A stretch of 64,000 bases of DNA from contig JAQFVV010000018.1 in NCBI GenBank assembly GCA_028023455.1, forward strand, positions 7,156,774-7,220,773. The letters are read 5' to 3'. The DNA is from Epiperipatus broadwayi (lineage: Eukaryota > Onychophora > Udeonychophora > Euonychophora > Peripatidae). The notes beneath the pieces are model-generated. The model saw only the letters and a program-made list of their open reading frames with translations, was not told the DNA's origin and ran no database searches. Position numbers and translations under genes: made by a program. Shown here one piece after another: positions 44,352-57,065 of the stretch (positions within the stretch are counted from its first letter, which is position 1; every line of letters begins with the position of its first letter).

Positions 44352-45997
44352 TGTAACGGAATATATGCCGTTACATTATGTTAAAATGAAAATAAAAAGA
44401 TCGTAAATAAAATTTGATTTATTAAAAAGAAAAAAAAAAACTTAAAAAACTGAAAATTAAAAGTTGTTTAATATATATAGATCGCATGATGGACAACTTT
44501 AAAAACTTTTAAAAAATAAAAATATTTGAAAGTAATTTTTTTTTGTAAAAAGTAAAGATATAAAGATTGATATTTTAAAAATAGAAATAATGTTGATTTC
44601 TATAGTCTTAGAAAATGGAAATGATTGTCTTATTAATTAAATGATTGTTCAAAAGCAAACTACCTCGTGAGGCATGTAAAATAAATTAAATGGTCAGATA
44701 AGAGAATACAAAGGAATTAAATGACCAATCCAAACACGAAAATGACAGCACGGACCATAACTGAAACACGAATGGATTAGTGACGTCTTGCTCGTTGAAT
44801 CTCAAGATCTAATGATAAGAGACTAATAAAAATATAAAAGCCAAATTATTATTATAATTGTTATCTGAGAGCTGACTATGAATAGATCATTATAACTAGC
44901 TATATTGCAGATTTTCACGATGTGGAAGTCTGCAATAAATTTAATTTTCCGGACAACCAGTTGAGGCCTCTGGATGACAGTTTCTGACCAAATGCATGGC
45001 AAGTCGCGGTTTCATTTCAAAGGACAAAATCTACGAAAGTGATCACGAAGATGGACTTCTCAATCTATTAAATCCATAAAGTATAAACTATTGTGTCTAT
45101 CTAATAAGAACTTTCCTAAAATTGCAAGTAATTAATAACTGAAAATAACTCTTATCTGACTTAAAGAATGCAAATTCAATTATTGCTATTTTTTTTTTAT
45201 GTAGATGTTTAAGCAATCATTTCCAGTTCATTTTTTTTGTGTGTGTATTATGTTCTAACTAAAATGTATTAAATTTAAGTTGTTTATAGACGCTTGCATG
45301 GATTTGTTTGCGGTTAATTATATTTTGGTTTTCATATTTTATCAAAATATATAGACATTCGATAAATAATGATACCTTACGGTGAGTATCTAAAATGTAT
45401 TTATTCGGATGTCTTTTAAGTTATTGGTGACAACACAAGTATCTTATGGTGAATACTATTGGGTTACTTATAAGTTTCCCTCTGCGATTGTCGGCATCAA
45501 TAATTTTGTATTTTGATCATTTATGTTTATTTTGAAATGTTTTTGACCATGGAATCTATGTAAGCGATCTATACCCAACATTTTAAAGCAAATCTGTGCG
45601 ATCTATTTAAAATAGTAATTTAAATTTTTTTAAAAAAAAAAAAAATATTAATGTTAAAATCTAAAAATAAATTTAATCTTCAATTTTAAATGTGCGTTAA
45701 TAAAAATCTATTTGTGTGTTAATTACTGGCAGTGGTTTCTTTTATTTTATTGTTCTAAATATTTAATATATACTTTGAGAATAGAAGTCTATTGAAACTT
45801 ATAAATGTTTTAAAATCTCTGCTATTCCACTGAGCTAGTGACATGGGCTAACGACCGGAATCAAAATTTAAAAAAAAAAAAAAAAATATTTTTTTTTTTT
45901 TTTGACTTTCGTATCTGCCTACTTTATAAATTTTTCTAGGTTCAAATGCCTAGATGGCGCCCTGTAGTGCAGTTTACGTAAGTCTCCTCCCCCGATC
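44352..45997 (+). mobile_element. Possible solo LTR
   Basis: Begins TGTAACGG next to a TATATATA tract, with CCGTTACA 24 bases later, and changes back to a TATATATA tract at about 45998. Inside, composition is mixed (for example AGTGACGTCTTGCTCGTTGA, 44780-44799), with a promoter-like AATATAAAAGCC near 44832 and long A/T runs. This resembles the long LTRs elsewhere in the window, but there is no second copy and the right end is not a clear CA, so the call is tentative. Confidence 0.3.
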
Positions 45998-46129
45998 GTT
46001 AAAATATATATATATATCACTGATTCTGATGATACTTTTATATATTTAAGTGCCTCATGAGAATAAAGTTGAACTTACTTTTGTCTGCTATTTATGAATT
46101 AAATTAATGTCATGCAACAAAAAATTGCA

Positions 46130-48130
46130 GTATGAAGGTTAAATAATTATATTTCTATATATTAAATACTAAATATACTTAATCTAAAGTATACAGGCAT
46201 ATCAAATGGGAACAGATTATCTCTGAAAGATAAAAATGATACACGTTCATGAGTCAACAAATTTAAAGTAGAAAGGAAAACCCACCCTATTCTTTAGGTT
46301 ATTATTTAAGCAGACACTGGTAAATGAAAATGGAAATAAAGTATTTGATTTATTTAGTGGTCATATTTTAATTATGTTGTACATCACATTAAAATCATAG
46401 TTAAATATTACAAAATGAAAAGATATCCTCACTTTTAAAAATCTTGCTAGATGGGTGTCCAACTTTTTTGATGTCTCTGGGCTACACTGGAAAAAGTATA
46501 GCAATACAAAAACATAGGCCCATGCTTTTTAACTATCTGCCAATTACAGATAAGTAAAAAAGCCATCATATAATAATCATAATTACACAGTGATTCATTC
46601 AGAGAGTTTTTAAAATTGACAAGCAGATTTCAAGTTTATGATTACTAATATAAAAGAAATGTAAAGATCTAAGTAATAAAGTATCATTGATGTTTTCTTT
46701 TTATATTCTAAGAGTAAAAGGAAGCATCATAAAAGTAATGGGAGATATAACATTGTATTTGAGAGCATACTTACATTAATTTTAATTACATTACAGCACA
46801 TAATCAGAACTACCTTATAATGTTTTTAAAAATTTTATAATTTTGCATTGGGCCACATTCATAGCCATTTTTGGCTACATGTGCCTTATGATTTATGGGA
46901 TGGATATCTCTTCCATATAATATCAATGTAAAGTTTGTCTTATAAATGAAATATATTAAATGCTAAATACACTTAACCTAAAGTATATATTAAATTAAAT
47001 AGAAGACGACAATCTCCAAGAGTAGAGAGAGAGAGAGAGAGAAATCATGCATCAATAAATCTAAAGAAGAAAAGAAGGCTCAGTCTTTTGTCAGATTTGA
47101 TATCATTTAAGAATGCATTTGTTGAGGATGATGGAAATAAAGCATTCTATTTATTTAATGTCATATTTTAAATATATCTTATATTTTTTGAAATCATAGT
47201 TATTGCAATGTGAATAAATAATCTTTTTAAATACTTTATAATGCCAATGTAAAAATTGTCTTATAAATATAAAAACATTTAACATATTTGTCTAAAATTT
47301 ATATGCAAATTAAATGGAAGAAAGCACTATCAATAAACGTTAGCACAAATAACATCAAAACTGAAAAAAAAGATGGTCTACCTTTTTTCTTTATATTTGT
47401 TGGCGCATGAGTACAATATTTTTTAATTCTTGGCAGTAAAGTTTATATTATAAATATATTAAATACTATATTAGCTTAGCTTAAAGTATGTATGTAAATT
47501 AAATGGAAGAAGATAATCTCAAAGAGCTAATAATGATTATGATCCTGTATCAATAAATGTAAGAAAGAAAAGGAGGAAACCCTTTTTTCAGCTTTGATAT
47601 TATTTAACAAACATTTATTAACAATTGGGAAAAAAGCATGATATTTACTTATTTTAAATAAAGCATATATCTCATTTTTAAAGACCCTTATAATATCAAC
47701 GTAAAATTTGTCTTATAATATATATCAATAAATACAAAAAGAAAAGGGCAGACCATCCTTTTTCCAGCTTCGATGTTATTTAAGCAAATACTTGTTGATG
47801 CAGCTCCTTAAGTTTAATTTACATTTATATTTTATAATAAGCATATTTACTATTTAATATATTTATATTTATGAAGCAAACTTTGTGTTGATATTACAAA
47901 GTTTTTATAAGTAAACATATCTTATAATTGTAACAGTTAACTGTGTTTTCAGAGTGATGTATACTATTTAAAATATGACCATTAAATAAATCAAACATTT
48001 TACTTTCATCATTCTCAACATATATTTGCTTAAATAATATCAAAGCTGGAAAAAAAAGTGATTCATCTTCACATTTATTAATGCATAATCAAATGATTCT
48101 CATCCTTTGGAGTCTGTTTTTGTTTAATTT
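46130..48130. repeat. Degenerate tandem array, unit about 250-300 bp, last unit inverted
   Basis: Repeated blocks in order are TATTAAATACTAAATATACTTA, TCTCAAAGAGnTAA, ATCAATAAATnTAAA, GATATTATTTAAGCA and GGAAATAAAGCATTTGATTT, found near 46150-46390, 46940-47190, 47260-47400, 47445-47660 and 47715-47800. At 47870-48130 the same blocks occur in reverse complement. The units are 15-30% diverged by eye. A small hAT-like element interrupts the first unit at about 46450-46915. Confidence 0.65.
46450..46915. mobile_element. Small non-autonomous hAT-like element
   Basis: Left edge GGGTGTCCAACTTTTTTGAT followed by CTCTGGGCTACACTGGAA, and right part GGGCCACATTCATAGCCATT followed by TTTGGCTACATGTG and GGGATGGATATC. 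Such GGGTGTCCAAC ends and GGGCCAC blocks are typical of widespread hAT non-autonomous families. The exact ends and target duplication are not clear. Confidence 0.5.
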
Positions 48131-49145
48131 ACACACACATATATATGATAATGTTTCTAATATATATTTATAACATAAATGGCCATTATGTATTTATATA
48201 TTTAAATCTATCATATCAGAACAAAACTAGCAATTTGTTAGGTTTGCTTCATTGATTAAAAATAACTGACACTTGAATTGCTAACTTTTAATTATCTAAT
48301 TAAAAAAATCTTAATATTATTTTCTATTTATTTGAGGCATTTTTGTGACATAAGGCAGAAATTTGTTTTGTCATATTATGTTGTGAATATGTGCGAGTAT
48401 ACTGAGAGTATATTTTATCATTTATTCTCACTATGTAAACATAGCGTATTTAAAAACATTAACAGTCTATACAAAGTATATTTAATAAAAGTTTTTATGT
48501 TTTATCTTCTATAATTTGCCTTCATATTCTGTATAATGGGCAAAATGATTCCAAAAGAAAGACGCATTTACAGCACAATATTTCATTTTATTTTAACTTA
48601 TTTTTAACATGGGGCCTATGCTCCACAGGGGGCAATTCGATTGTTAAGGGGGGCAATTCAAAAATGGACTCGTCCAGAGTTTAAGTCAACTGTATGGTGA
48701 CCCTCAGCCACCCCATAGAGTAGGTAAACATCCAGTATGAGTAACTTTGGTCCGTCATGTTCATAGCTGTGATTTCATTGTTAGGCACTAAATTGAAATT
48801 ACTGGTTATGCTAGTATAGCACTTTAGCAGTATTTCACAATAACACTCAGCATTTACCATTGGTGGTGATTTGAAATAAATACACGTTAAATTGTTGTAA
48901 AAGTCTCGTTTAAAAAAATATATACATTGTATAAATATAAGTGATATGTAAATGGTATGTAAATTTAATTGGTAATTTTTATTAATTTCAGTTTTAGAAG
49001 CATCATTTTCCAAAAAAAATTGTCAAATGAAAAAGTATGTTTTTTGCGGTGAAGTATTATACATATTTAAATATGCAATTTTAGTCTATGTTTGCTTTAA
49101 TTCATATTAGTTTTTTAGTTTTTAATGAATTATATATTTATTTTT
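48131..49145. other. AT-rich stretch; hAT-type flank near 48610-48660
   Basis: CTCCACAGGGGGCAATTC and GGGGGGCAATTC near 48625-48660 look like the subterminal part of an hAT element, possibly the 5' end of the ZBED5-like element that follows, but no CAGTG terminus matching its 3' end was found. Open frames at 48278-48514 and 48681-49013 have no recognisable product. Confidence 0.35.
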
Positions 49146-49159
49146 TCAGCCCATAGTGA

Positions 49160-51145
49160 AATGAGTGGCACAAGCAAGAAAAAAAAATCATCGTTATTCA
49201 GAGGAATATTTAAAATTTGGTTTCATACCCGCTATCAACGATGAACAGCACCTTTTTGTCTTTTATGCCAACAATGCTTGACTAACAAATCAATGAAATG
49301 AGGTAGTTTTGAAGAACATTTGAAGGCAAAATATAATGCTCATATTAATTCAGATTTGAATTACTTTCAAACTTAAAAAAAAAAACTTTGAAAAAAGAGT
49401 AACACTAAAGTCTCTATTTACTGCTCATAATGCAACTATCAATCGTACTCTTGAGGTTAGTTATCAAATTTCATTACTCATCATTAAATCTGAAAAAAGT
49501 CATACTATAGGAGAAAATTTAATCAAACCATCAATATCAGCATTTTCTAAAACAGTTCTGGAAAAAGATGATAAAGACGTGAACGCTATGCCACTGAGTA
49601 ACAATACTGTTAGAAGAAGAATAGACAAAATGAGTGAGGATATTGAAATACAACTTGTTGAAAAGTGAAAACAATAAAATTCTCAATGCAAATAGATGCA
49701 GTGAGGCTACATAAGATAAATTGATAAAGGTGATTTTGCTGAAGAAATGTTCTGTAAATAATTAGAAAGCACCACTACCTCCAAAGATATATATATATAT
49801 ATGACTATAGATGGCGTTATACCAAAAACACCTTCAAGCGTTTGTTTACATAAACGTCAGAGCGAGTATTTCACTATGATATGAAGGTGGAAATTAAGTT
49901 AGAGATAGTGAAATACTCGCTCTGACGTTTATGTAAACAAACGCTTGAAGGTGTTTTTGGTATAACGCCATCTATAGTCATAAATACAAGCGTATGCAAG
50001 TTTTTAACTTGTGTTTTTTGTTTTTCATATATATATATATTAAGCTAAAAAATTACTTAGATGCCAATAATATACCTATGAAAAATATAACATCTTGTGC
50101 TGCAGATGGTGCTCCTATTATGATGGGAAAGAAAAATGGTTGCTTAAAATTGATGAAAGATGAGAATTCAGAAATGCTTCTTGTACATTAATTCACAGGG
50201 AAAACCTGGTAGCTAAAAACATTTCTCCTGTTCTAAATGAAGTGCTAAATTTAGTCATAAAGTGTATCATTGTTATTAAAGCTAGTGCCAAATGTAAATG
50301 TCTCTTTAAGTTGTTTTAGAACAAAATGAAGATCATATAAAACTTATACCTCACACTGAAGTAAGATGGCTTTTGAAAGGGAACTGTTTGAAAAGATTTA
50401 TAGAACTATTTGATACTCTTAGTGATTTTTTAAGCGACAAACCTGAAATGAAAAATATGTTAATGATTGATGGTATGGCATTTGTGAGTTATTTAGCTAA
50501 TATCTTTGAAAAACTAAATATATTAAATAAACAACTTCAAGGAACAAATAAAACTCTTGTCGATTTAAAAGTGAAGATATTTTGTTTTATTACCTTTATT
50601 AAATTATGTGAAACGTATATTTATAACAAAAATGTTGAAAAGTTTCAAAGCTCCAAAAATGTGAAGTGACTGATATTGCTATATATGTTATTGTCGATCA
50701 TCTGAAAATTTTATCGGCTGATTTAAAAAAAAATATTTTAAGATTTGAAACAAATTGATTTTCCAACTTGGATGATGCAGCTAATGTTAGTGGATTTGTC
50801 TGACATTTCAAATATGCAATATCAAGAAGAATTCACAGAAATGCAAAATGATGAGTCATTTAAAACTTTATTTGATATAAAAGGAACAATGGCACGGCTT
50901 TGTGAGGAAACCAAAATCAAATATCCAAATGCAAACAAATGTGCAATAGAACTATTTATTGCTGCTGTTTCCATCTTCATATTCAGCTGAATGCGGATTT
51001 AGTGCCATAAATGATTTGCTGCTAAAAAAAAGAAAAGAAATAGGCTTGATATAAAAAAATGGGGAGATTTCAGACTGAAGTTAACTAAATTGGAACCTGA
51101 CATAAAATCTCTTTGCAGCAAGCATCAAGTGCAAGGATCTCACTA
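49160..51145 (+). pseudogene. hAT transposase pseudogene, ZBED5-like
   Basis: Frames must be switched repeatedly. Recognisable parts are MSGTSKKKK and a damaged zinc-binding segment with CLLCQQCL (about 49160-49280), MPLSNNTVRRRIDKMSEDIE (about 49588-49650), NIPMKNITSCAADGAPIMMG (about 50068-50130), then a frame change into the IHRENLVAKN segment, TEVRWLLKGNCLKRFIELFD (about 50357-50415), and a C-terminal piece ending near 50990 followed by ECGFSAIN after a shift. The order matches ZBED5-type hAT proteins. Fragments with their own open frames are 49994-50191, 50373-50669 and 50745-50990. Multiple stops and the nested insertion make it inactive. Confidence 0.7.
49800..49982. mobile_element. 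Palindromic MITE (78-bp arms, 27-bp centre)
   Basis: Left arm TATGACTATAGATGGCGTTA onward (49800-49877), right arm its near-perfect reverse complement (49905-49982). The centre is GATATGAAGGTGGAAATTAA plus 7 bases. It sits in a TA tract within the hAT pseudogene, consistent with TA-targeting Tc1/mariner-type insertion, though the family is not proven. The near-identity of the arms suggests a recent origin compared with its host element. Confidence 0.8.
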
Positions 51146-51432
51146 AATTTAAATAATAAATAATTACTAATAATTAAAATAATATAGAAAAATTTTTCAT
51201 TAAAATTATTTTGTATTTGAATTTCAATTCTCCATTATTATGTTTTGAAAATTTACTTACTGTGTTTGCTCAATAATTTTTTAGTTATTTCATCCTACAA
51301 CCTATCATTTAAGTTTTTTTAGTGAACATTTCAATTTTTGAATATTAAAAATTATGTATATGACGGGGGGGGGGATACGAATTTTAGAAAGACTTTGGTG
51401 GGCCACAGCGTAAAAAAGATTGGGAAACACTG

Positions 51433-52169
51433 TTTTATACCATTTTTTTTTCATAACAAACAAAAGTGTAAAGATAAATTTTATATTTAAGACAAATTTT
51501 ATCAATAAATACATATACACTTAAATATTATTTTTAGAAATCTAAATTATGAAATTGCAAACAAAATAACATGAGTATGATTAATAAATATTGAAACAGT
51601 ATATTCCTTCTTTCATAACTGTTTTACATAATTTTCCCCACAGCTTCGTCTGTGCTAGATTTAAACCCTCTCTGACTACATCTATATAAGCATCAACACG
51701 GCTATATAGGTATCGTCACACATATATAGGTGGGCAAACGATTGTGATATCAATATATATATATATTACACCGTGTATGTTTATTTTAAAATAATATATT
51801 TTGTTATGCATTTTATTTTGTTAAAAAAAGTTTACATTTTAAATTGCACGTGGTCTATTCATGACCATGTTATATGTAGTGGGGTATTGTTAAAATCTAG
51901 AACAATTCTTAATTTTAACCTTAAATCATGGACAAAACTATGTTAAACTTGTCTGAATTCCTCTGTATAATATAAAATAATTTATTATTGATCTTATTTC
52001 TTAAAATCTGTTAAATTAAATCGTTTATAAATTAATTTTATAAACTTGCCTGAATTCACCTATATAAAGCAAAAGGCTTTATTTTTTTTTTATAATCTAT
52101 AAATAACGACAATGAGTTATATCTTAAATTTCTCAAAACTGCTGTCAAACATAGATTTATTGTTTTAGC
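51433..52169. other. AT-rich stretch without recognised gene
   Basis: Contains a short TA tract near 51753-51765; otherwise nothing recognised. Confidence 0.4.
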
Positions 52170-53190
52170 TCATCATCATCATCATCAACCATTATCAATC
52201 CACTGCAGGATAAAGGTCTCTCCAAGTTCAGTCCATCTTTTTATATCTTTAGCTTCTCTCCTCCACATTTCGCCGGCACACTTTCTTATTTCAATCATCC
52301 ATCTCACATGTGGTCTCTTTCTGGATCTTTTACAATCTCTTGGAATCCAATTTAAAATTTCAATTGTCCATCTATTATCATCTCTTCTAACAATATTTCC
52401 AGCCCAACCCACTTTAGTCTTTTAATTTTTTTCAATGAGGTCAGTAACACCTGTTTGTTCTCTTACCCATACATTGTGTTTTCAATCCCTTCTTGTTATT
52501 CCCAACATGTATCTCTTCATACTTCTTTGAGTGGTCTGAAATTTGTGTATTGCTCTTCTATTAAGTGTCCAAGTCTCAGATCCATAAGTAAGAACTGGCA
52601 AAACACATTTATTAAAAACCTTCCTTTTCAAACACATAGGCATATTTCCTTTTAGTATCAAGTTATTTCTACCAAAAGTACTCCAACCAAGTTTTAATTC
52701 TATAATTAATTTCATCCATTATATTTCCATCTGTATTAATAATCTGACCAAGGTATTTGTAACTGTTAACTTCTTCTAACTCATCATAATCAATTTTTAT
52801 TTTCATATTTTGAGAAAATCTATTAAATATTACTTTAGTCTTTTTAACATTTATTTTTAGTCCTACTTTCCTACTTTCATTTGATAACTCCTGCAACATT
52901 TCCTGTAGCTCTAAAGCATTATTTTCAAAAACAACTACATCATCTGCAAAATCTAAATGACTTAAATAATATCCATTTACTTTCACTCCTTTAGTTTCCC
53001 ATTTTAATCCACAAAATACTTTTTGCAGCACTGCTGTAAAAAGTTTTGGGGATATGGAGTCACCTGTCTTACACTCTTTTCAATGTTGATTTTCCTACTA
53101 TAATTATGCAATCCAGTTGCTGCATTTTTATAAATATTCTTTAAAATATGACAATATCCTGGATCTACATCTTGAATTGTTTAAAGTTAT
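52170..53190 (-). mobile_element. 5'-truncated RTE-type LINE with (ATC/GAT)n tail
   Basis: Minus-strand 3' part of a non-LTR retrotransposon. The coding remnant runs to near 52190 and the element ends in GATGATGATGATGATG-type repeats (52171-52186), as is usual for RTE elements. The left (5') part fades out near 53190. The frame is broken in at least three places. Confidence 0.75.
52185..53185 (-). pseudogene. LINE reverse transcriptase C-terminal fragment (RTE-type)
   Basis: Reading 5' to 3' on the minus strand: GDSISPKLF-like motif before 53030, HLDFADDVVVF with the catalytic FADD (53031-52669 frame), EVNSYKYLGQIINTDG, then in a second frame (52715-52482) CVLPVLTYGSETWTLN, and in a third (52412-52185) MGWAGNIVRRDDNRWT followed by RWMIEIRKCAGEMW. 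This is the familiar C-terminal order of RTE/BovB-like polymerases. The apurinic endonuclease and N-terminal half are missing. Confidence 0.8.
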
Positions 53191-54037
53191 TATATATATG
53201 TTATAATATGCCATTCTTTTGAAACAGCGAATAATAATAATTGTTAACTGACTTTCAATGAAGATAATTAAAATCTCTACTTTAAATATTTTAAGAATGC
53301 TAGTTGGCATATTAAATCACTGTTTTGAAATAATATATTGATAGATAATAACTGATTGCTACGCGCTCGTTATTATAATGATTCTATATATGTAATAAAT
53401 TTGCGTTGTATTTTGTGAGGGTTTGCTTAGTCAGTTATTATAATTTATAACTTTTGATATCTGTTAGTTAGAAGTGATATGCTAGTTAGAGATGATAGTA
53501 AAGTATATTTGTTAATGTTTATTAATGCCCATCAAATATCCTTTCCCTCCTTAATTGTAATTATATATGTATATATGCAGATCCAGTATTTTAACTTAGG
53601 TTAAGATTTAATTTAAGCCTAATGCTAGTTTAAGAACTGGGTTGTGTTCATTGGTAGATAGAGCTATCTGTTTGAGATGCAATTAATTGATTATACATAT
53701 CTCTATTGGACTTTTGTGTGTGAATTGTGTGAGTGTCTTTATAAAGTATGCATTCATACATTTGTTTTGCTGCACCTTTTAAATGGGTTCACAGTGAATG
53801 GCTGTCTCATTCCTTAGTTTGGGTATGACTATCTTTATTAGAACTGGAACACAAGGGTCCAGACCATGTTTATAAAGCCTATCTGAGTTTCTAAACTTAA
53901 CTGTTTTTATATAAATAGCAGCAAACCATTCTGTCTCAGAGCTCCTGGCATTTGATGCTGAAGTTCTTGAATAATTACTCACTTGCATCACAAACTTATT
54001 CTTTAGTATTTTATATAGCACTATAGTATATATATAT
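53191..54037. other. AT-rich stretch without recognised gene
   Basis: No recognised feature; ends in a TA tract at the left border of LTR element 2. Confidence 0.4.
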
Positions 54038-55612
54038 TGTAACAAACGGGGTTCGAATACAAGCGTATGTAATATATTACTAATTGCGAGTGTTAATGTT
54101 GAGCGACTATATACGAAAAGATATATATGTAAATAGTCATTCGAACCTTGTTACAAAGAGTGTGAATGTTAGGTGGGTATGCTTATATAAATATATATGT
54201 ATATGTGAGTATAAAATGTGTGTATGTATTAACGGTGATGGTTACAAGCAATTATATATGGAGCTGTATAAGTTGTAATTGATTATTCGTATATATTTTA
54301 TCCGTTAAAATTTTTCTTTAAGTCTGGTTAATAATGTTGTCGGTAACACATGTTTTCTTTTGCTAATTAATCTTTTGAACATATGAAGATAGAAATAGAA
54401 ATAAATCAGTTGCTGTAGGTGGTTTAGTAATAACTGGTGTCAAGAAGTCCGAAAATGGGTCAGGTGGGTATCTTTGAAAAACAATAGAAGAACGGGACAG
54501 TGGCATAGGGATATTGGAAGAAAATTTTACAAAATTAAAGAGTGAAAACAAAAGAACTTTTTGGTGGGCTGGAGAGCAGAAAAAAGGAAAAAGAAAAGAA
54601 AAAAATGCGGCTTGGACTACGGAGTGTGTGGACATATAAAATTTTCTTAAGAAGTTTATTAATATTTCTCACCCAAAATGTCGGGGTAATTCAATAGCGC
54701 TAGTTTCGTTAACCGATCCAGTGGACAGTTGTCATGGAACCCATCTCAAGTGGACCTACGAATTTCGCTATACAAAAGAGTTCTTGTTCATCAAGTGTAA
54801 TGGCAACGAAAGATCTATGAAATGGGACCCTTTCATAAAGTGAGTGAATCATCTACTCCACCTCCAGAATAAGCTATTTGATATACCATATTGGAAATCC
54901 TTGCCATCCGTTATATCAACCAGACCAGTATTCGTGGAGAACTATAAATGCAGACTTGTCTTTGACCGTGTGAACGGTCGACGGTACTTAAGGTAATTGA
55001 CGTTTACGCTAAATATATGTTCAATGAATGCGTCTTGATAAAGAAACTAGTGTTACCTCAATATTAATTGCTATAATAAATCACTTTTAAATTAAATAAA
55101 ATAACAACTTTAAATAAACAGCTCTGATGTATAATTGCACTATTTTGATGCATATATGAATTATATATGTGTGTATCAGGGTAAATGGGCTGTGCGCTTG
55201 AATATTGATATATTTATATGCAGGATAAATGAGATTTTATCGGTATTAAGTATGGTAATAAATAGAGTGAATTGTATGATAACATTCGGGTTGGGTTATT
55301 AGATTTATAACGGATAAATTATCGGACAGAATAGATAGACACATAAGACTTAGTTGGGTAGTGTTTGGCTTTGTTCTCTAGTTAGACTATAGTCCCCAAA
55401 CCCTGAGATTGAGTTGGTACAGATGCGCTACCATAAATAGAGGTATATATATATACCCGAACCCTTATTTATGTTTTCGATGAGATAATTCTTATCCATG
55501 TGTAAGATTGGCGCGTGAGATGGAATCAGACCATGCTCACAAATATCCTCACTCGAAGCTATGGGTAGAAGCGTACAAATGGCGATATAAAATATAAGGG
55601 GTGGTATTATAA
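54038..55612 (+). repeat. 5' LTR of element 2
   Basis: Starts TGTAACAAACGGGGTTCGAA and ends GTATTATAA. Small frames inside (54084-54278 and the matching 57267-57461) are the same LTR segment and not genes. Confidence 0.85.
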
Positions 55613-55630
55613 TGGCATCCCAACTAACAG
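55613..55630 (+). promoter_or_regulatory. Candidate primer binding site of element 2
   Basis: TGGCATCCCAACTAACAG directly abuts the 5' LTR. TGG fits a tRNA CCA end. The sequence differs from the site in element 1, so the two use different primers. Confidence 0.5.
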
Positions 55631-56084
55631 GGCTGCAAATGTTAGAGAATGGGCATTTAAAAGGGCATCCTAACGTAACGTAAAAAGAGCGTACAAACGA
55701 GAGTTGGAGATTTTTTTTTTTTAAAAAAAAAAAAAGGTAAAAAAGAGAAAAAGGGAAAAATAAAAGCGATAGTTTGTTATAAATCAGAAAGAGTTTGAAT
55801 ACATATTGGTAATATAGTAGAGGGGCCTAGTTGGTGGTGTGAATATATGGATAGAAAAGTTCTTGAGTGGTCAAGGGGGAAAATAGCATTGAGGTATGTC
55901 CTGTGTATATATATAAGTCATAGTTTATAAATCGAGGTTGAAGAATTTATCTAGCATTGGGATATTATAAAACAATATCGTTCAATATGATAATAAGGAG
56001 GGGCAAAGGTCTATCGGGTGGGTCATGCAGTGGACCACTGGAAACCGGGGTGACGAACCTGGCACGTAATTAAAATAGTAATAG

Positions 56085-57065
56085 AGAGAAAATGAGCCAA
56101 AAAATAAACAGAATGGGGAAAAGCAGAAGGCGACAGAAGAGAAGGAAGTAAATGTATTGGAGAGGATTTTAGAAAGATTAGAAGCTCTAGAATTCCGATT
56201 TCAGGAAATGGACGATAGGTTCGAATGGAGATTTCAGGAGATAGAACGGAGACTAGGGATAGAAAGCAAGGAAAGGGCGGAGAAGTCTGATGATAAAGAA
56301 GTAAAAGGAAGTTTAGATGAAGGAGAGAAGAATATAAAACAGGGGCCAAAGTCTAGTGAGACGGAAAGACCGGAGCATATGGGTAAATGTAGGGGTGTGG
56401 CGGTACACACCCACATGAACCATTTTTTAAAGATACGACAGTTTGAAGGCCAAATGGGGGAAGCTCCCGTGGAACATCTACAAAGCCTACGAAGATACTT
56501 TGGCATGAATCCCATGCCAGAGGAAGGTAAATTGGTGGTAGCATACAGCCATCTAAGTGGGAATGCCCAAGAGTGGTGGGACTCATTGTCCCAACAGCCC
56601 ACAACCTTCGAGGAGTACCAGAAGAAGATACGAGAGACTTTCTGGTCGGAAGACTGCCAGGAACTCATGCAGTACTAAGTGATGCGAGAGAAATATGAGG
56701 AAGGAAAGGAAGAAAATTTCTCTCAATTTTTTCATTGCCAAGTGACGAGACTAAGGATACTGGACGTGTGTCACCTATCTGAAAGCCACATCATTCGAAT
56801 TGTAAGGCACAATATGCCTATGAATGTGGAAAGAATGATGTTGGCAGTGAGGAAGGCATCCATCAGAAAAGTGGCAGAGCTGCTTAATGCTCTGGATATG
56901 AGTATATATGACCATAACACACCGTTGGAGCGAGGGAAGAAAGTTAAAGATATGCCAAATATTAAATTTGGGATGGAAGAAGGGCACACCAGCAGGAATG
57001 CCACACATAGAAAAGGTGGTGATGATAGTCACAGACCGAGATGGCAATACGAACTGGAAGCTTGA
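56085..57065 (+). pseudogene. Gag-like gene of LTR element 2, one internal stop, no ATG
   Basis: One frame from 56085 to 57065 broken by a single TAA at 56676-56678 (reading ELMQY-stop-VMREKYE). The N-terminal part is predicted coiled coil (LERLEALEFRFQEMDDRFEW). The capsid-like part has IRQFEGQMGEAPVEHLQSL, AQEWWDSL and FFHCQVTRLRILDV, aligning with ICMFTGREGENPLEHL, ARTWWDSL and FFRQQVASLRML of element 1. There is no ATG in this frame upstream of the capsid; ATGs at 56092 and 56113 are in another frame, suggesting an early frameshift. There is no zinc knuckle and no pol. As it stands it cannot make full-length Gag unless read-through occurs. Confidence 0.75.

Larger units (their letters stand above)
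49146..51432 (+). mobile_element. Degenerate hAT element, ZBED5-like, with nested MITE
   Basis: Transposase ruins run from about 49150 to 51150. The 3' end, read on the minus strand, starts CAGTGTTTCCCAATC at 51432, a classic hAT terminus, followed by GTGGCCCACC. The left terminus was not found; the true start may be as far out as about 48600. A 183-bp palindrome is inserted in the coding part at about 49800. TTTTATAC follows the right end, but no matching left duplication was located. Confidence 0.65.

Noticed and set aside
45785-45848. tRNA-like A box on the minus strand (TAGCTCAGTGG, complement of CCACTGAGCTA)
   Set aside because: No matching B box at the right distance and no cloverleaf; at best a tRNA-derived relic.
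48681-49013. 110-codon minus-strand ATG frame
   Set aside because: No domain, AT-rich flanks, lies in what is probably the 5' part of an hAT element.
54084-54278. Identical-looking frames in both LTRs of element 2 (second at 57267-57461)
   Set aside because: They are the same LTR segment duplicated; no domain and Tyr/Cys/Ile-rich composition from TA/TG repeats.
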